46,221 bases of DNA from contig MU626417.1 of NCBI GenBank assembly GCA_025603075.1, forward strand, positions 1 to 46,221, read 5' to 3'. The translations under genes and the position numbers were made by a program. Below, one piece after another: positions 24,701 through 35,466 of the stretch; the stretch's first letter is position 1; every line of letters begins with the position of its first letter. This DNA comes from Neoconidiobolus thromboides FSU 785. Lineage: Eukaryota > Entomophthoromycota > Entomophthoromycetes > Entomophthorales > Neoconidiobolaceae. The notes beneath the pieces were generated by a model. That model was not told where the DNA came from, did not search any database, and was given only the letters and a program-made list of their open reading frames with translations.

Positions 24701-27576
24701 TTTAAAAAAATGAACTGGTTATTACTTTTTCCCATAAAACATTCAAAATAGCTTCTGGGAGTCCTAATGCAATAACGGTTGGCTGATAATACCTAAAAAC
24801 ATTTATAATAAACCCAATCAAAGAGCGATTATTGATTCTAGGGAGAATCCATATGCTTAACTTTATATCCATAATTAATAATATAAAAATCAAGTTTATA
24901 TAATTTACCTCTATTATTGGTCCAGTTTCATTACATAAATTCATTAATTCAAATATAGTTGATAAATCTTCAAGGTTAATAGGACTTAATGTGTCATCAT
25001 TAGAATTATCTTCCATTTTTTCATCTTTTCTAATTTTAAACTATTATTTACTAATTAATAATTTAAATAACAACTACTTTGATAGGGCTGAAAAATAGCT
25101 CATAACTCCTTTAACTAAATAGGAAGTAACTTCTCCTTTTATATAATTTGAACTACAATTGATTATGTTGACAACTTCCATTTTCCAAGATTTATCGGAT
25201 TCTATATTATCAAAAAAACTAGATTCACTTGGTGTTTCAATCACTTTACTATCCGTTTGTTTATTATATAAATAAGTCAAATTATGTTTTATTCTAGTTA
25301 TTAATATCTTCATCTTTTCAATTTCACTATCATTTTCATGCTAAAATGAAAAAATCAGCAATTACAATAAACATAGTAAATATTAATTCTTACTTTTGAA
25401 TAGCTTTGATGTATCATCCTCGTTCTTAAATCTTTATCATAATATTTAAATGAATTATAAATTGATACATTTTTCATAAAATGTTTATGCTTCTCACTGA
25501 TTCTCTTATTTGGGTAATCTAAATCAAATACTCCACGTGCCATTAAACTCCTTAAGTATTTGGAATAGATAAATACTCCAACTCGAATAAATTGAGAATA
25601 CAATTCAATAAGCATGTTAAAATCAATATTGTTGTCATAGCCTATTTGAATATCATTGTCATTACTATCACCTTTATTACTTGTACAACAAGGATCAAAA
25701 TTATCAAGGTATTCTTGAAGTATTCTTTGTATTAAATCCTGATAATCGATACTTTTAGATTGAAGTAAAGTATTGCTAGTGTTTGCATCTTTTTCTTCAA
25801 AGATAGGGAAAGTCCAAATCTTCAACATGGTTGAAGCTAGATACTTAATTTGTCCATCTTTAGGAAGATATTTACTAAAGCAATTGAGAAAAGAATTTAA
25901 TTTCAAACTTAATAATCTATAATTATTAATATGTGTATTACTAAACGCTTTTATAGTTATGTTAGAGATGTTTAAACCAAGTTTTAATGGAATAAAATCC
26001 TAAGAATATGATTAAATTCATATTAATATCATTTAAAATTAAGCTCACTTTTAAGAAATCTTCTTTATCTTGTTTTGACGTTAATTGCTGTGTTATTTCT
26101 TTTTTTATTTCTTTTTGTTCAAAGTTTTTATTTCTTTTAAGTATGGATTGATACACTGCCTTTAATTTGTTCGAGTCAAGTTGGAATCCAAGTGATTTAT
26201 AAATAACATCTTGTAATGGATGAGCTGGTAAATTAACAATACGATTCCAATCTATTTTATCTGAGCTAGAGATTTCTGAGTTGATAAATATATCTGGAAA
26301 ATTTAACATTGTAATCTAGTAAAATATTAAGAATAATTATACTGTTACATCATATTATAGTAATTAAGTATATTACCTGAATAATGGTACGACAATATGC
26401 TTTAAATACTGTTTGGAACATGTTTTGATCATTATTGTTTATTAGTCTTTCATGATAAGATGTTAAAGATCTTATCTTCATAATACATAATGCCCTTGAA
26501 CGAGAAAACTCTGATAATAAAGACAAGATAAGTGGAAGTAAAAGAGCGCATTTGACAATGGAATTATTTATAGACTCAACAAGCCATCTTAAAAATAATT
26601 TTTGATCAAGGATATCCTGATCGTATAATAACTTACTGACTTGAATACTAGCAAATGATAACATTATTATTAAAATATCCTAAAACCAATTTATATTAAA
26701 CTTACCAATAATTCCATTTCGATACAAACTTTTTCTCTACTCCTTCATTTTCTGTTTCTGTATTTTTTATAATTAAAAGTATTTGTTTTTCTAATATTTT
26801 AATAAATAAATTAGTCCATTCATGGCTTAGAATTAGAGTTGACTTTTCTTTAACACTTTTTTCAGAAAGAATAAATAACTTAATAATCCAAACACACCTT
26901 GAAAGTGATTGGTTAGTTTCAGATAATCGATCAATGATATGGTCAATCCTTAAACCTGCAGGCACTTCTAAAGCAAGTGAATCATAATCATTATCACTAT
27001 TGCAATACTCATTCATCCAGCTTATACGTTCTTCTTCATTCATAATAACTTTATTCACTTTTGGTTTAACAGTTGGTAATTGATACTGAGATGCTGTTTT
27101 TTTCTTATTCATTACATCTACTAAAAAATTCCCAAGATTCATTAACTTTCTTTTATCTGAATAAGCTTCCTTTAAATATTGAAATCCTTGAACATTTTCA
27201 TTCTTTTAAAAGGTCAGTATAGTAATGAATTCACTTTGTAATTTAATTTACTTTAACAACGTATTTATCAAAAAAACCATTTCGAATTCTCTCTTGATCT
27301 AATTTTTCTTCAAGTTGATCTCGAGTCACTGGATATACCCCTGGATAACCTAAAGCAAATATCAACCTTGATAATAATATAATATTAATATTGAATTACT
27401 CAAACGAAGCCTTTTGTTCAGTGGGACTAAACCATATGGAAGTTCAATTTTATACCTTTTTAAACCTTCAATTTCATCAACGCTTTCATTTTTTAAAATC
27501 TCTTCCCCTTCTAGTTTCATTGTTAGTTGTATATTCTATATTGTTTTATTCAAATACCTTTATTAGACCCAGACAT
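21800..27576 (-). CDS. MED12: Mediator kinase-module subunit Med12 (Srb8)
   Basis: Seventeen exons, 1,658 aa: 27576-27558, 27510-27400, 27349-27252, 27202-26726, 26679-26377, 26315-26049, 25999-25394, 25340-25078, 25029-24909, 24860-24726, 24678-24568, 24522-24022, 23975-23859, 23803-23452, 23400-22835, 22783-22712, 22657-21800; phases close throughout. Med12 activates Cdk8-cyclin C and connects the kinase module to Mediator. The N-terminal Med12 domain is clear: LPYGLVPLNKRLRLSYPGVYP, LDQERIRNGFFDKY, then NFLVDVMNKKKTA, then VPAGLRIDHIIDRL and SRCVWIIKLF. The middle segment LYSQFIRVGVFIYSKYLRSL and LMARGVFDLD also fits the family. The C-terminal exon has a threefold SPFT-(I/T)-N repeat and a basic end. 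The intron between exons 9 and 10 is also open in frame, so its 48 nt may be retained. Some other ATG-proximal junctions rest on phase alone. Confidence 0.9.
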
Positions 27577-29051
27577 TATCCTTAATTCCTTTTTATTTTG
27601 GTTATTGATTTACTATTATGATTGTAAAAAAAAACTATTGTGTTAAATAAATAGGTTAAATTAATTCAAAGTTTGTCACTTTAGTTTAAAACTTAAGTTT
27701 AAAAGGTGACTTATCATTGGCCAATATTTCACTACGAAAGTTCATTTTTTGCTTTTTAGTCTAATTACTACAATTTTATTCTACTCAAAATAAACTCATT
27801 TACAATTTTAATAAAATAACCCTACAATGTTAGATGATATAAATATAAACTATACCAATAAACTTTTATCAAAGGGATTTTAGCATGCAATAATATGTTA
27901 TATAATAACAGCTATATAGTAATGAATTGTCACAATTAATAAATGATCATATATGGAATGACAAATTATGAATATCTTTTATAGTAATAATAAAGTTATA
28001 AAAAAATGAGAATTTTCGTTAAAGTACTCAGAATGTGAGTTTTATAATAGATAAATAGATATTGGAATATACTATAATAAATGAGAGTAATAATTGACTA
28101 TATAGATGAAGATAAAGATGAAGATATAAAAACAATTACTTTTTTACGTAAAGATCAAGACAAAACTGTTAATTTATCAAAAACACTAATAATAATAAAG
28201 ATGGGATATATATGTTAAATTATTTTTAACAAAAAAAAACAGTTTTATTGTTCAAATTGTTTAATGTTACATTCGAATTTGAACAACCTACAATGTTAAA
28301 TAAATTAGGCAACAACAGACTTAAAATTTTTTTTGCCTATTTTAGTTTACAATAATAAAACCTTGATAAAATTACATATTATGTATTCAAGTTAATCAAG
28401 CTATTTTTTGCATTGTTTTGAAAAAGTCAACCATTTTCTTTTGTATCTAGTAAACAAAATAACAAATTAAACTTCCTTTGAACAGCAATTACTTTTCACA
28501 AATATTAAAAAATATGTAAAAAAATAACTAAAAGAAATTATAAGTCAAATGTTATTTTACTCCCTTTTAACACAAAAGTGTATATCTAAATTTTTCTCCA
28601 CTTTATTCTATAATATATTTTTTATATTCAAACCTATGTGAGAGCTGGTATAAGAGGTTCATAGTCATTAATATTATAGGTTTAGGATTATTTTATTTAG
28701 CTAGTTTATATTAGTAAATCACTTGCTTTTTAGAGCTTGGTCTAAAAGAACTATAGGCAACTATTCAAGTATTTAATATATCAGTGGTTTCGAATAGGTT
28801 TTATTCATCAAGATTGTTTTAATCAATTATTAATATTTTCTATATAAAATAAATATAAACAATGGAGACTTTGATAAGTTAAATTAGTAACCTTAATTTA
28901 GCAAGTTACAGTAATAACTAAGCAAGCCACGCATAAATTATAACCAATAAAACTACAAATAAATTCGATTCAAATCTAAAGAATAAATAAAAGTTAATCG
29001 AAATCGAAGTAAGGTACTTTTTATTTTAAAAAAGTATTTTCACTGAAAGAG
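27577..29051. other. Divergent intergenic region between MED12 and RAD16
   Basis: 1,475 bp without a convincing gene. A 46-codon frame at 28081-28218 (+) (MRVIIDYIDEDKDEDIK...) has no partner exons and is probably chance. No copy of the TIR element is present. A near-palindrome at 27675-27710 lies 99 bp upstream of the MED12 start. Confidence 0.6.
27675..27710. promoter_or_regulatory. GTCAC...GTGAC imperfect palindrome upstream of MED12
   Basis: GTCACTTTAGTTTAAAACTT faces AAGTTTAAAAGGTGAC, an inverted repeat with one 4-nt indel, 99 bp before the MED12 ATG. A shorter version with the same GTCAC..TTAGTTTAAA beginning lies in the SEC39/kanadaptin promoter. Possible transcription-factor site; inference only. 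Confidence 0.4.
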
Positions 29052-31873
29052 ATGAGAAGATCAACGAGGTTACAAAAAACAACCCAAGTCGATAAAAAAG
29101 AGGAAACTAAGGCTAATGAGATATTAGAGTTGGAACAAGAAGACTTTGATTCTATCCCTTTAGAACCAAGCAAAAGGAAAAAACCGATTAAAAGGACTCC
29201 AGATCAAGTAAAAAAGACGAGCCCGGCTACTCTAGCCAAATCTACAACAAACGATGACGATGAAAATGTATCCAGCACAGTAGAAGCTAAAAAACCACGG
29301 AGAAGTAAAAGAATTTCAGAAAAGAAGTTAAATCAAATCAAAATTAATTCAAATGGGGAAGAAACTTGGGAAATTATAAGTATATCTTCCGATGAAGATT
29401 TTCAAACACCAAAAGTAATCCCCAAGAAAAATCAAAGGAGTACTAGAGATAACAAAAAGGCTACAGTTAATCTAGCGACCCCAGAGAGTTTGGATAAATT
29501 CACAAAAAAAACATTAAAGAAGGAATCAATTAGAGAGGAAACAAATGCTGATGATGATAAGGATCCTCAAGTAATTATAACGTCATCGGACGAATCTGAG
29601 TTCAAAGCTGAGTCTCCATTACCATCCGATGATTCCCCTTTATCAGCTGTTAATAGCGATTCAGATGATGCTGTCGTTGTTGTTGAAACTAGAAGGGCCC
29701 CAAGGAGGGGAGGACGAACTAATAATAGAAGAAGTCGTGCAAAAGAAGAAAAAATTGGTGGGTTTAGCAAATCTTATTTGAGGACTCATCCAACTGTAGA
29801 TCCAAGAGTACAAGCCTTCCATCCAGAGGTAAAGGATGTTTGGGATAAATTAGATGGTATGGAAGTCATTGAAATAGAACAGAGTGAACAACCAAATGAC
29901 CTCAAACTTAAATTATTGCCATTTCAAAAAGAAGGATTAAATTGGATGAAAAAGCAAGAACAAAGTGAGTTTATGGGTGGTATTTTAGCCGATGAGATGG
30001 GAATGGGAAAAACAATTCAAATGATTTCTCTATTATTATCAGAGCCAAGAGGCAAACCCAATTTATTAGTTGCTCCAACTGTAGCTCTCATGCAATGGCT
30101 TAATGAAATTAACACACATACAACAACACTAAATGTATTATTATATTATGGACAAGATCGTACACGTTCATTAGCTGAACTAAAAAAATATGATATTATA
30201 CTAACTACTTATAATATTATTGAATCTGGTTTTAGAAAACAAAATTATGGATTTACACGAAAAGGAGAAAAAGTCAAAGAAAGTTCACCAATTCATCAAA
30301 CAGATTGGTTTCGAGTTATTTTAGATGAAGGCCATTATATTAAAGATCGCTCTTGTAGTACGGCTCGTGCTGTATTTGCTTTAAAAGCACAACGTAAATG
30401 GGCATTGACCGGTACTCCCTTACAAAATCGAGTGGGTGAATTATATTCATTAATTCGATTTTTAAAATGTGATCCATTTAGTTATTATTTTTGTCGAGAT
30501 TGTGATTGTAAAAGTTTAACATGGGCTTTCAAAGGGTATAATAGTTGTGATGCTTGTGGCCATTCCCCAATGAAACATTTTTGTTGGTGGAATGCTGAGA
30601 TTTTAAAACCCATTCAAAATTATGGTAATGTTGGGGAAGGAAAACTAGGCTTTGAAAAATTGACAAAGTTATTAGATAAAGTCATGTTACGTCGTACTAA
30701 AGTAGAAAAGGCAGATGATTTAGGTTTACCGCCTAAAATAGTTACTGTTCGTAGAGATGTATTTAATGAAGAAGAAGAAGATATGTATGAATCCTTATAT
30801 ACTGATTCTAAACGTAAATTTAGTACTTATGTTGAAGAAGGAACTGTATTAAATCATTATGCTAATATCTTTGAATTGATCACAAAGATGCGATTAGCAG
30901 TGAATCACCCAGATTTAATTTTAAGACGTATCCCAATGATGAAGAATGGGAATTTAGATCCAAATAAAAGACTAACACAAATTAAAAATAGTTTAATTTG
31001 TGGATTATGCCAAGATGAAGCTGAAGATCCTATTATTTCCAAATGCAAACATGTGTTTTGTAGGGAAGATATCCGCCAATTCCTAGATAGTAGTTTGGAT
31101 TCCCATCCTAAATGTCCAACGTGTTACGTACCATTAACGATCGATCTTTCACAAGATTCTTTAATTCCTGAAAATGATGAAGAAGAAATTAAAGAAGCTG
31201 AAAAAACATCTCATCAAATCAATGATAAAGATTTTAAAGTAGCTGGCGAAACATTTAGGGGTAGTATTGTGAACCGAATTGATATGAAAAAGTGGCGTTC
31301 TTCTACTAAAATTGAAGCTTTAGTAGAAGAATTAGATAAACTTCGATCTCAAGATCATACAATCAAATCAATTGTATTTTCTCAATTTGTGAATTTTTTA
31401 GATTTAGTAGCTTGGCGATTACATCGAGCTGGTTTTGCTTGTTGTCGATTGGATGGTCGTATGCGTCCTGCTCAAAGGGATGCTATTATTAAAACGTAAT
31501 TTTATTTTATTAAATTAAAACTATAAGTATTAATTCGATATTTAGCTTTATGCAGCGTCATGAATATACTGTCTTTCTCATCTCCTTAAAAGCAGGTGGT
31601 ATAGCCTTAAATTTAACCGAAGCAAGTCGAGTATTTATATGTGATCCATGGTGGAATCCAGCTGTAGAAGATCAAGCTATGGATCGTATCCATCGATTAG
31701 GCCAATATCGTCCAATCCAAGTTACTCGTTTAGTTGTGGAAAATTCAATTGAATCTCGTATTTTACAGCTTCAAGCAAAGAAACATGCTTTGTTTCAATC
31801 GACTATTGGTAAAGATACATCGGCTTTATCGAAACTTACAGAAGAAGATTTGAAATTTTTATTCGTTCTTTAA
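29052..31873 (+). CDS. RAD16: Rad16, SNF2-family ATPase/RING protein of global genome repair
   Basis: Two exons, 29052-31495 and 31546-31873, 923 aa (yeast Rad16 is 790). With Rad7 it forms the damage-searching complex for nucleotide excision repair of non-transcribed DNA, and a Cul3-type ubiquitin ligase. Residues 1-240 are charged and disordered, with MRRSTRLQ and several KRxSKR-like basic stretches. Walker A is ILADEMGMGKT (~311), the DEAH box is LDEGHYIKD (~424, DEGH variant), followed by WALTGTPLQNRVGELYSLIR. Then comes the Rad16-specific Cys segment CRDCDCKSLTWAF...CDACGH and MLRRTKVEKADDLGLPPKIV, very close to yeast Rad16. The RING is CGLCQDEAEDPI...CKHVFC...CPTC inside the helicase insertion. 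The second RecA lobe ends in exon 2: GGIALNLTEASRVFICDPWW and DRIHRLGQ. Confidence 0.97.
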
Positions 31874-32091
31874 TACAATATATTATGTTAAATTGGCTAA
31901 TGACAGTCATGGATGACAATACAAATAAAGTTTAGTATTATCTGGAATTTTGTTTATTATTTTTACTAAAATTTGAGTTAATTTTTATTTTTTTTAAAAC
32001 AAATTAAAAATTGATTGGTGGAGGACAACATATTGACTAAAATATTTTGATTTTAATTTTTTAGTTTTTAAGTTTCTATTTTTCTCTGAAA
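31874..32091. other. Short gap between RAD16 and YOS1
   Basis: 218 bp holding the RAD16 3' end and the YOS1 promoter. The stretch around 32006-32035 resembles the last codons of the zinc-transporter gene (shared GGAGGACAACAT on the + strand), possibly by chance. Confidence 0.5.
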
Positions 32092-32467
32092 ATGTCTTTA
32101 TCTTTAGGCAATTTAATTTATTCGGTCATTTTGATTATCAATGGTTTAGCTATTCTAAATGAAGAAAGATTTTTAGCTAGAAGTAAGTTACTATATAAAG
32201 TAGAATAAATAATTAACATAATAATGAATGAAGAATGATGATTAATTTCTTTTAGTCGGTTTAGGAACGAATCAAGTAGGCAGCTATAACGGCAACGAAA
32301 GTATTAAAAGTAAAATAATTAATTTAGTATCTGCTGTTAGAACTCTAATGAGATGTAAGCTTATTATTTTATCTTAATTTTCATTTTCATTTTAATTTAC
32401 AATTTATTTAGTACCTTTGATTGTAGTTAATGTACTTGTTATTGCTTATTCACTTACTATTGGATAA
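32092..32467 (+). CDS. YOS1: Yos1 / IER3IP1 family, ER-Golgi transport membrane protein
   Basis: Three exons (32092-32182, 32256-32354, 32412-32467), 81 aa, the usual size. Yos1 works with Yip1-Yif1 on COPII vesicles for ER-to-Golgi traffic. Seen: N-terminal hydrophobic helix LGNLIYSVILIINGLAIL with NEERFL, then the conserved IGLG turn across the first splice junction, a polar middle, LVSAVRTLMRLPLIVVNVLV and a second hydrophobic C-terminal helix ending LTIG. The ATG fits the family N-terminus exactly. This gene was missed by simple ORF length because of its three short exons. A damaged partial copy lies at 34484-34535. Confidence 0.94.
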
Positions 32468-32702
32468 ATGAAACAAATTAAGATATAGTTAATTTATAAT
32501 GAACTATTGATGTCTTTGTAATGGAATAGTAAATAGTATTAAAATTAAATATAATATATTTTTAAGATTTATGTTTGTTATTTTAAAATTACAATAATTT
32601 ACTTTCATATTAAGTTACTAATACCAATAGTCAATAGACATAGTAAAATATAATAAAGTAGAAAGTAAGCAGTATAGAATATCATATATATCAATATAAT
32701 AT

Positions 32703-32870
32703 TAATATAATATCTAAAATATATGACTTTATGTTGTTATATTCAATAATAAATTATTTGTTTTCAATAGTTAATAATTTAGTCAATTCATCTGAGGTTG
32801 GGATTACTAAAGCCGTTTTCAAAGGTAAATCTCCTTTAGTAATAGATGATTGATAATTTTAGCTTATTTG
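32703..32870 (-). pseudogene. Relic of the SEC39 3' end
   Basis: On the minus strand it reads NYQSSITKGDLPLKTALVIP, matching NYQLSITNEELPLKLPLTIP of the intact SEC39 gene, then DELTKLLTIEN against DELAKLLTIED. It then hits a stop, after which DNA similarity resumes around the ILDIIL codons (32703-32725). At the DNA level it aligns with about 34596-34760. It is truncated on its 5' side and has no upstream exons, so it is a fragment from a partial duplication. Confidence 0.85.
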
Positions 32871-33229
32871 ATTTCTATATTACAATGAAAGATAAAACTT
32901 AGATATGAGATAAGCTGTAATGTGATAAATCAGGTGTTAAATGAAAATAAACCAAACAAGGTATAAACTTTTGAAAATGAGTCCTTGTTATAATACTTAA
33001 TATCATATCAATCTTTTCATATTAACCCATGGTATAATTTCAAAGGTACATTTGATATTTGTAGTTAGTTGATTCGCCGTTTACTTTACCATTTTGCTCT
33101 AGACGCTTTGCTTCTCTAACTTATAAAAACCTTCTAACTAACAGTAATACTTCTATTTAAATAGTCAATTGGTTTCCACAATACTTATTACAATTGAAAT
33201 CAAACAACTGACTCCTATATAGATAGAGA

Positions 33230-33326
33230 TGGAGATGGATTTTTTTGTTCAAGAATTTTACCAATGATCTTTTCATTTAAATAGCACTTAAAAAATGGAA
33301 AAGTAATAAAATCAAAAACAGCCCTA
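33230..33326 (+). mobile_element. Short TIR element, copy 11
   Basis: 97 bp, ends TGGAGATG and CAGCCCTA; the flanking dinucleotides are GA on both sides, not TA. Core TTTAAATAGCACTTAAAAAA. Confidence 0.82.
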
Positions 33327-33414
33327 GATGCTAACTAATTTTAGTTCTAGAGACTATTCAGTAAATTAACTGTGGATTCAAACAATGATTATATTCTATA
33401 GTTAGTTGTGATTC

Positions 33415-33471
33415 TTTTGATTGAAAAATTAGGATACTATTGTAAGCAATAGTATATTTTTTTAATCAAAA
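33415..33471. repeat. Hairpin-forming inverted repeat
   Basis: ATACTATTG and CAATAGTAT (33434-33442, 33447-33455) form a perfect 9-bp stem with a 4-base loop, extended outward by TTTTGATTGAAAAAT against ATTTTTTTAATCAAAA. It could be an AT-rich cruciform or an RNA hairpin; no gene uses it visibly. Confidence 0.6.
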
Positions 33472-33566
33472 ATAAAACTTAATTTAAGATCAAGTGTAAG
33501 TTGATGTTACAATTCTATCCTCACCATTAATTTTAAAAAAAATTGACGTCATTTCAAAAGAGTTCT

Positions 33567-33668
33567 TGGGGGTGTTTTCTTTAGCTTCATTGCTTTTTCC
33601 ATCTTTTTAAGCACTATTTAAATGGAAAATTTGTTAGTAAAATTCTTAAACATAAAAATACATCCCCT
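33567..33668 (-). mobile_element. Short TIR element, copy 12 (reverse orientation)
   Basis: 102 bp, ends TGGGGGTG and CATCCCCT, CT on both sides. Core AAGCACTATTTAAATG. Confidence 0.85.
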
Positions 33669-33704
33669 CTTGTAAATTAAGTCATTAGTTGTAAATCCAT
33701 AATA

Positions 33705-33804
33705 TGGGGATATATTTTTTTGTTTAAGAATTTTACTGATAACCTTTCTGCTCAAATAGCGCTTAAAAATGGAAAAAGTAATGAAGCCAAAAAAAGCATC
33801 TCTG
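33705..33804 (+). mobile_element. Short TIR element, copy 13
   Basis: 100 bp, ends TGGGGATA and CATCTCTG, TA on both sides. It starts only 36 bp after copy 12. Confidence 0.88.
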
Positions 33805-33833
33805 TATAATTATTTAAAAAGGTTTAATATACA

Positions 33834-33931
33834 TTGCATTTATTTTTGTGTTTAAGAATTTTGCTAACAATTTTTCGCTTAAATAATGCCTAAAGATGGA
33901 AAAGTGATGGAGCCAAATAAAACACCCCCAT
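33834..33931 (+). mobile_element. Short TIR element, copy 14
   Basis: About 98 bp. The left end is decayed (TTGCATTTATTTTTGTG), the right is intact (CACCCCCA) with TA after it. It starts 29 bp after copy 13. Confidence 0.82.
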
Positions 33932-33992
33932 ATATTAGAAAAATAATATTAATTTAATTTAATGAGAGACACTATTTATTAACTTTTAACCA

Positions 33993-34383
33993 ATGCTTCC
34001 GTTATTGAGAGTAGATTATTATTATAAATTATCATTATTACTATTTTATCATTTTAAAGCAATAACCCCTATGGCCAAGGAAGGACTTGTAACATTCGAA
34101 GAGTCTTTATTTGAACTTTGTAATAAGGGTAAAGGCTATAATAACCAGAATATTGATAAGTTTGTAGAATTGTACAGTGACGAGTTTTTGGATTTGGAGA
34201 TGTATCTTTATTTAAGAATTTGCTAATGGTTTTTCTACTCAAATAGTCCTTAAAAGATAGAAAAAACTATGAAGCCAAAAAAAACATCCCCATTTATTAA
34301 TAAATAAAAGTGAGTTGTCTAATGTTATTGAACAAGAATTAAAATCCAATCATAAAGAAAAAGTTGAAAAGTTAATTGAATAA
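33993..34383 (+). pseudogene. Small ORF of unknown function split by element copy 15
   Basis: The reading frame from ATG 33993 runs through EESLFELCNKGKGYNN and KFVELYSDEF to the element at 34195. If the element and one copy of the flanking TT are removed, the same frame continues (LINKSELSNVIEQELK...) for 28 more codons to TAA at 34381-34383, giving about 96 codons. A possible intron (donor at 34011) leaves the first residues unsure. No family is recognised. The composition (Glu/Lys/Leu-rich, helical) looks like real coding sequence. It could be the broken end of a larger gene. Confidence 0.6.
34195..34292 (+). mobile_element. Short TIR element, copy 15, inserted in an ORF
   Basis: 98 bp, ends TGGAGATG and CATCCCCA, flanked by TT on both sides (34193-34194 and 34293-34294). 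It interrupts the frame of the small ORF around it, and removing it with one TT restores that frame. Confidence 0.9.
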
Positions 34384-34483
34384 AGGATTAAAAAATATGG
34401 TTTATATGGACTGTCATACTATAGTAATAATAAACAGATTCATTTGTTTTTATAATTATAACTTTTTATTAAAAATAGTATAT

Positions 34484-34535
34484 TTATCTTTAGCCAATTT
34501 AATTTATTTGTTATTTTAAAAATTTAGCTAAAAGC
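34484..34535 (+). pseudogene. Relic of the YOS1 5' end
   Basis: TTATCTTTAGCCAATTTAAT and the following TTAT match the first exon of YOS1 (32095 onward) almost base for base, then TTAGCTA follows after a short deletion. The relic has stops in frame and no ATG (TAT in place of TCT-preceding ATG). Its position just before the SEC39 3' end repeats the order YOS1 then SEC39-end seen at 32092-32870. Confidence 0.7.
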
Positions 34536-34588
34536 GCTATAGATTATAACAAGGATTTAAGCGACATAGAAAACGAAGGATAATTATT

Positions 34589-35426
34589 TTATTCAAATCT
34601 TAAAATAATATCTAAAATATATGGATTTAAGTCTTCTTGAGTATTAAACAAGTCATCTTCAATAGTTAATAATTTGGCTAATTCATCTAAAGTAGGAATT
34701 GTTAAGGGTAATTTTAAAGGTAACTCTTCGTTAGTAATAGATAATTGATAATTATGATTTTGATTTAAATAGTCAAATAATTCTTTTTCCTTTTGCTGTT
34801 GATTTTTTTTGCCTTTAAATAGTTGAGTTAATCTTTGAAACTGATTTTTATTATTTAGTTGATTCAAATAAAACATGGCTTCATTTAATTGAATTTCATT
34901 TCGTTTATCTTCACTCAATTGCTTAATAATACAATCTAAAAGAATAGGATATTGATTTAATTCATTAATAATAACAGGTTTAATATCATTAATATACAAT
35001 TCCTTGTTAAATTCCATAACACGATTTAATTCTTTTTTTACAATTAATAAAGAAATTAATAATAAATCATTTTCTAAATTAAAATCACAATGATTTTCAA
35101 TAAAATATTGATTTAATATTAATTCATTGATAATTAAATTATTAGACAATAAGCCTAATCGATAATAGTTAATTAATTGATATGTTTTACATAATTCTAT
35201 TATAGATTGTTCATATTGTTGTAAATATTTAATATCAAATATATCATAAATATAAATCCATAATTTATAAATTACTATATCATTCATCGTATTAACGTTA
35301 CTAATAATTGATTCTATAATTTTAATCCATAATAAATTTAACTCTTTATTAAGATTTAATGAAGCAGTAGTTAATTGGTAATATTGCCCAAATAATTTCA
35401 TTAGATTAATTATACAATGATATTGA

Positions 35427-35466
<40 letters not shown>

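Larger units (their letters stand above)
32468..34588. other. Decayed duplicated segment with gene relics and element cluster
   Basis: This 2.1-kb stretch between YOS1 and SEC39 holds no intact gene. It contains a relic of the SEC39 3' end (32703-32870), a YOS1 5' relic (34484-34535), a split small ORF (33993-34383), five element copies (33230, 33567, 33705, 33834, 34195) and a strong hairpin (33415-33471). Confidence 0.75.

Noticed and set aside
28081-28218. 46-codon ORF between MED12 and RAD16
   Set aside because: Asp/Lys/Ile-rich, no known domain, no splice partners; chance is likely in this AT-rich DNA.
32006-32035. Resemblance to the last codons of the zinc-transporter gene (shared GGAGGACAACAT)
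   Set aside because: Only about 25 of 30 bases match and nothing upstream extends the similarity; may be chance.
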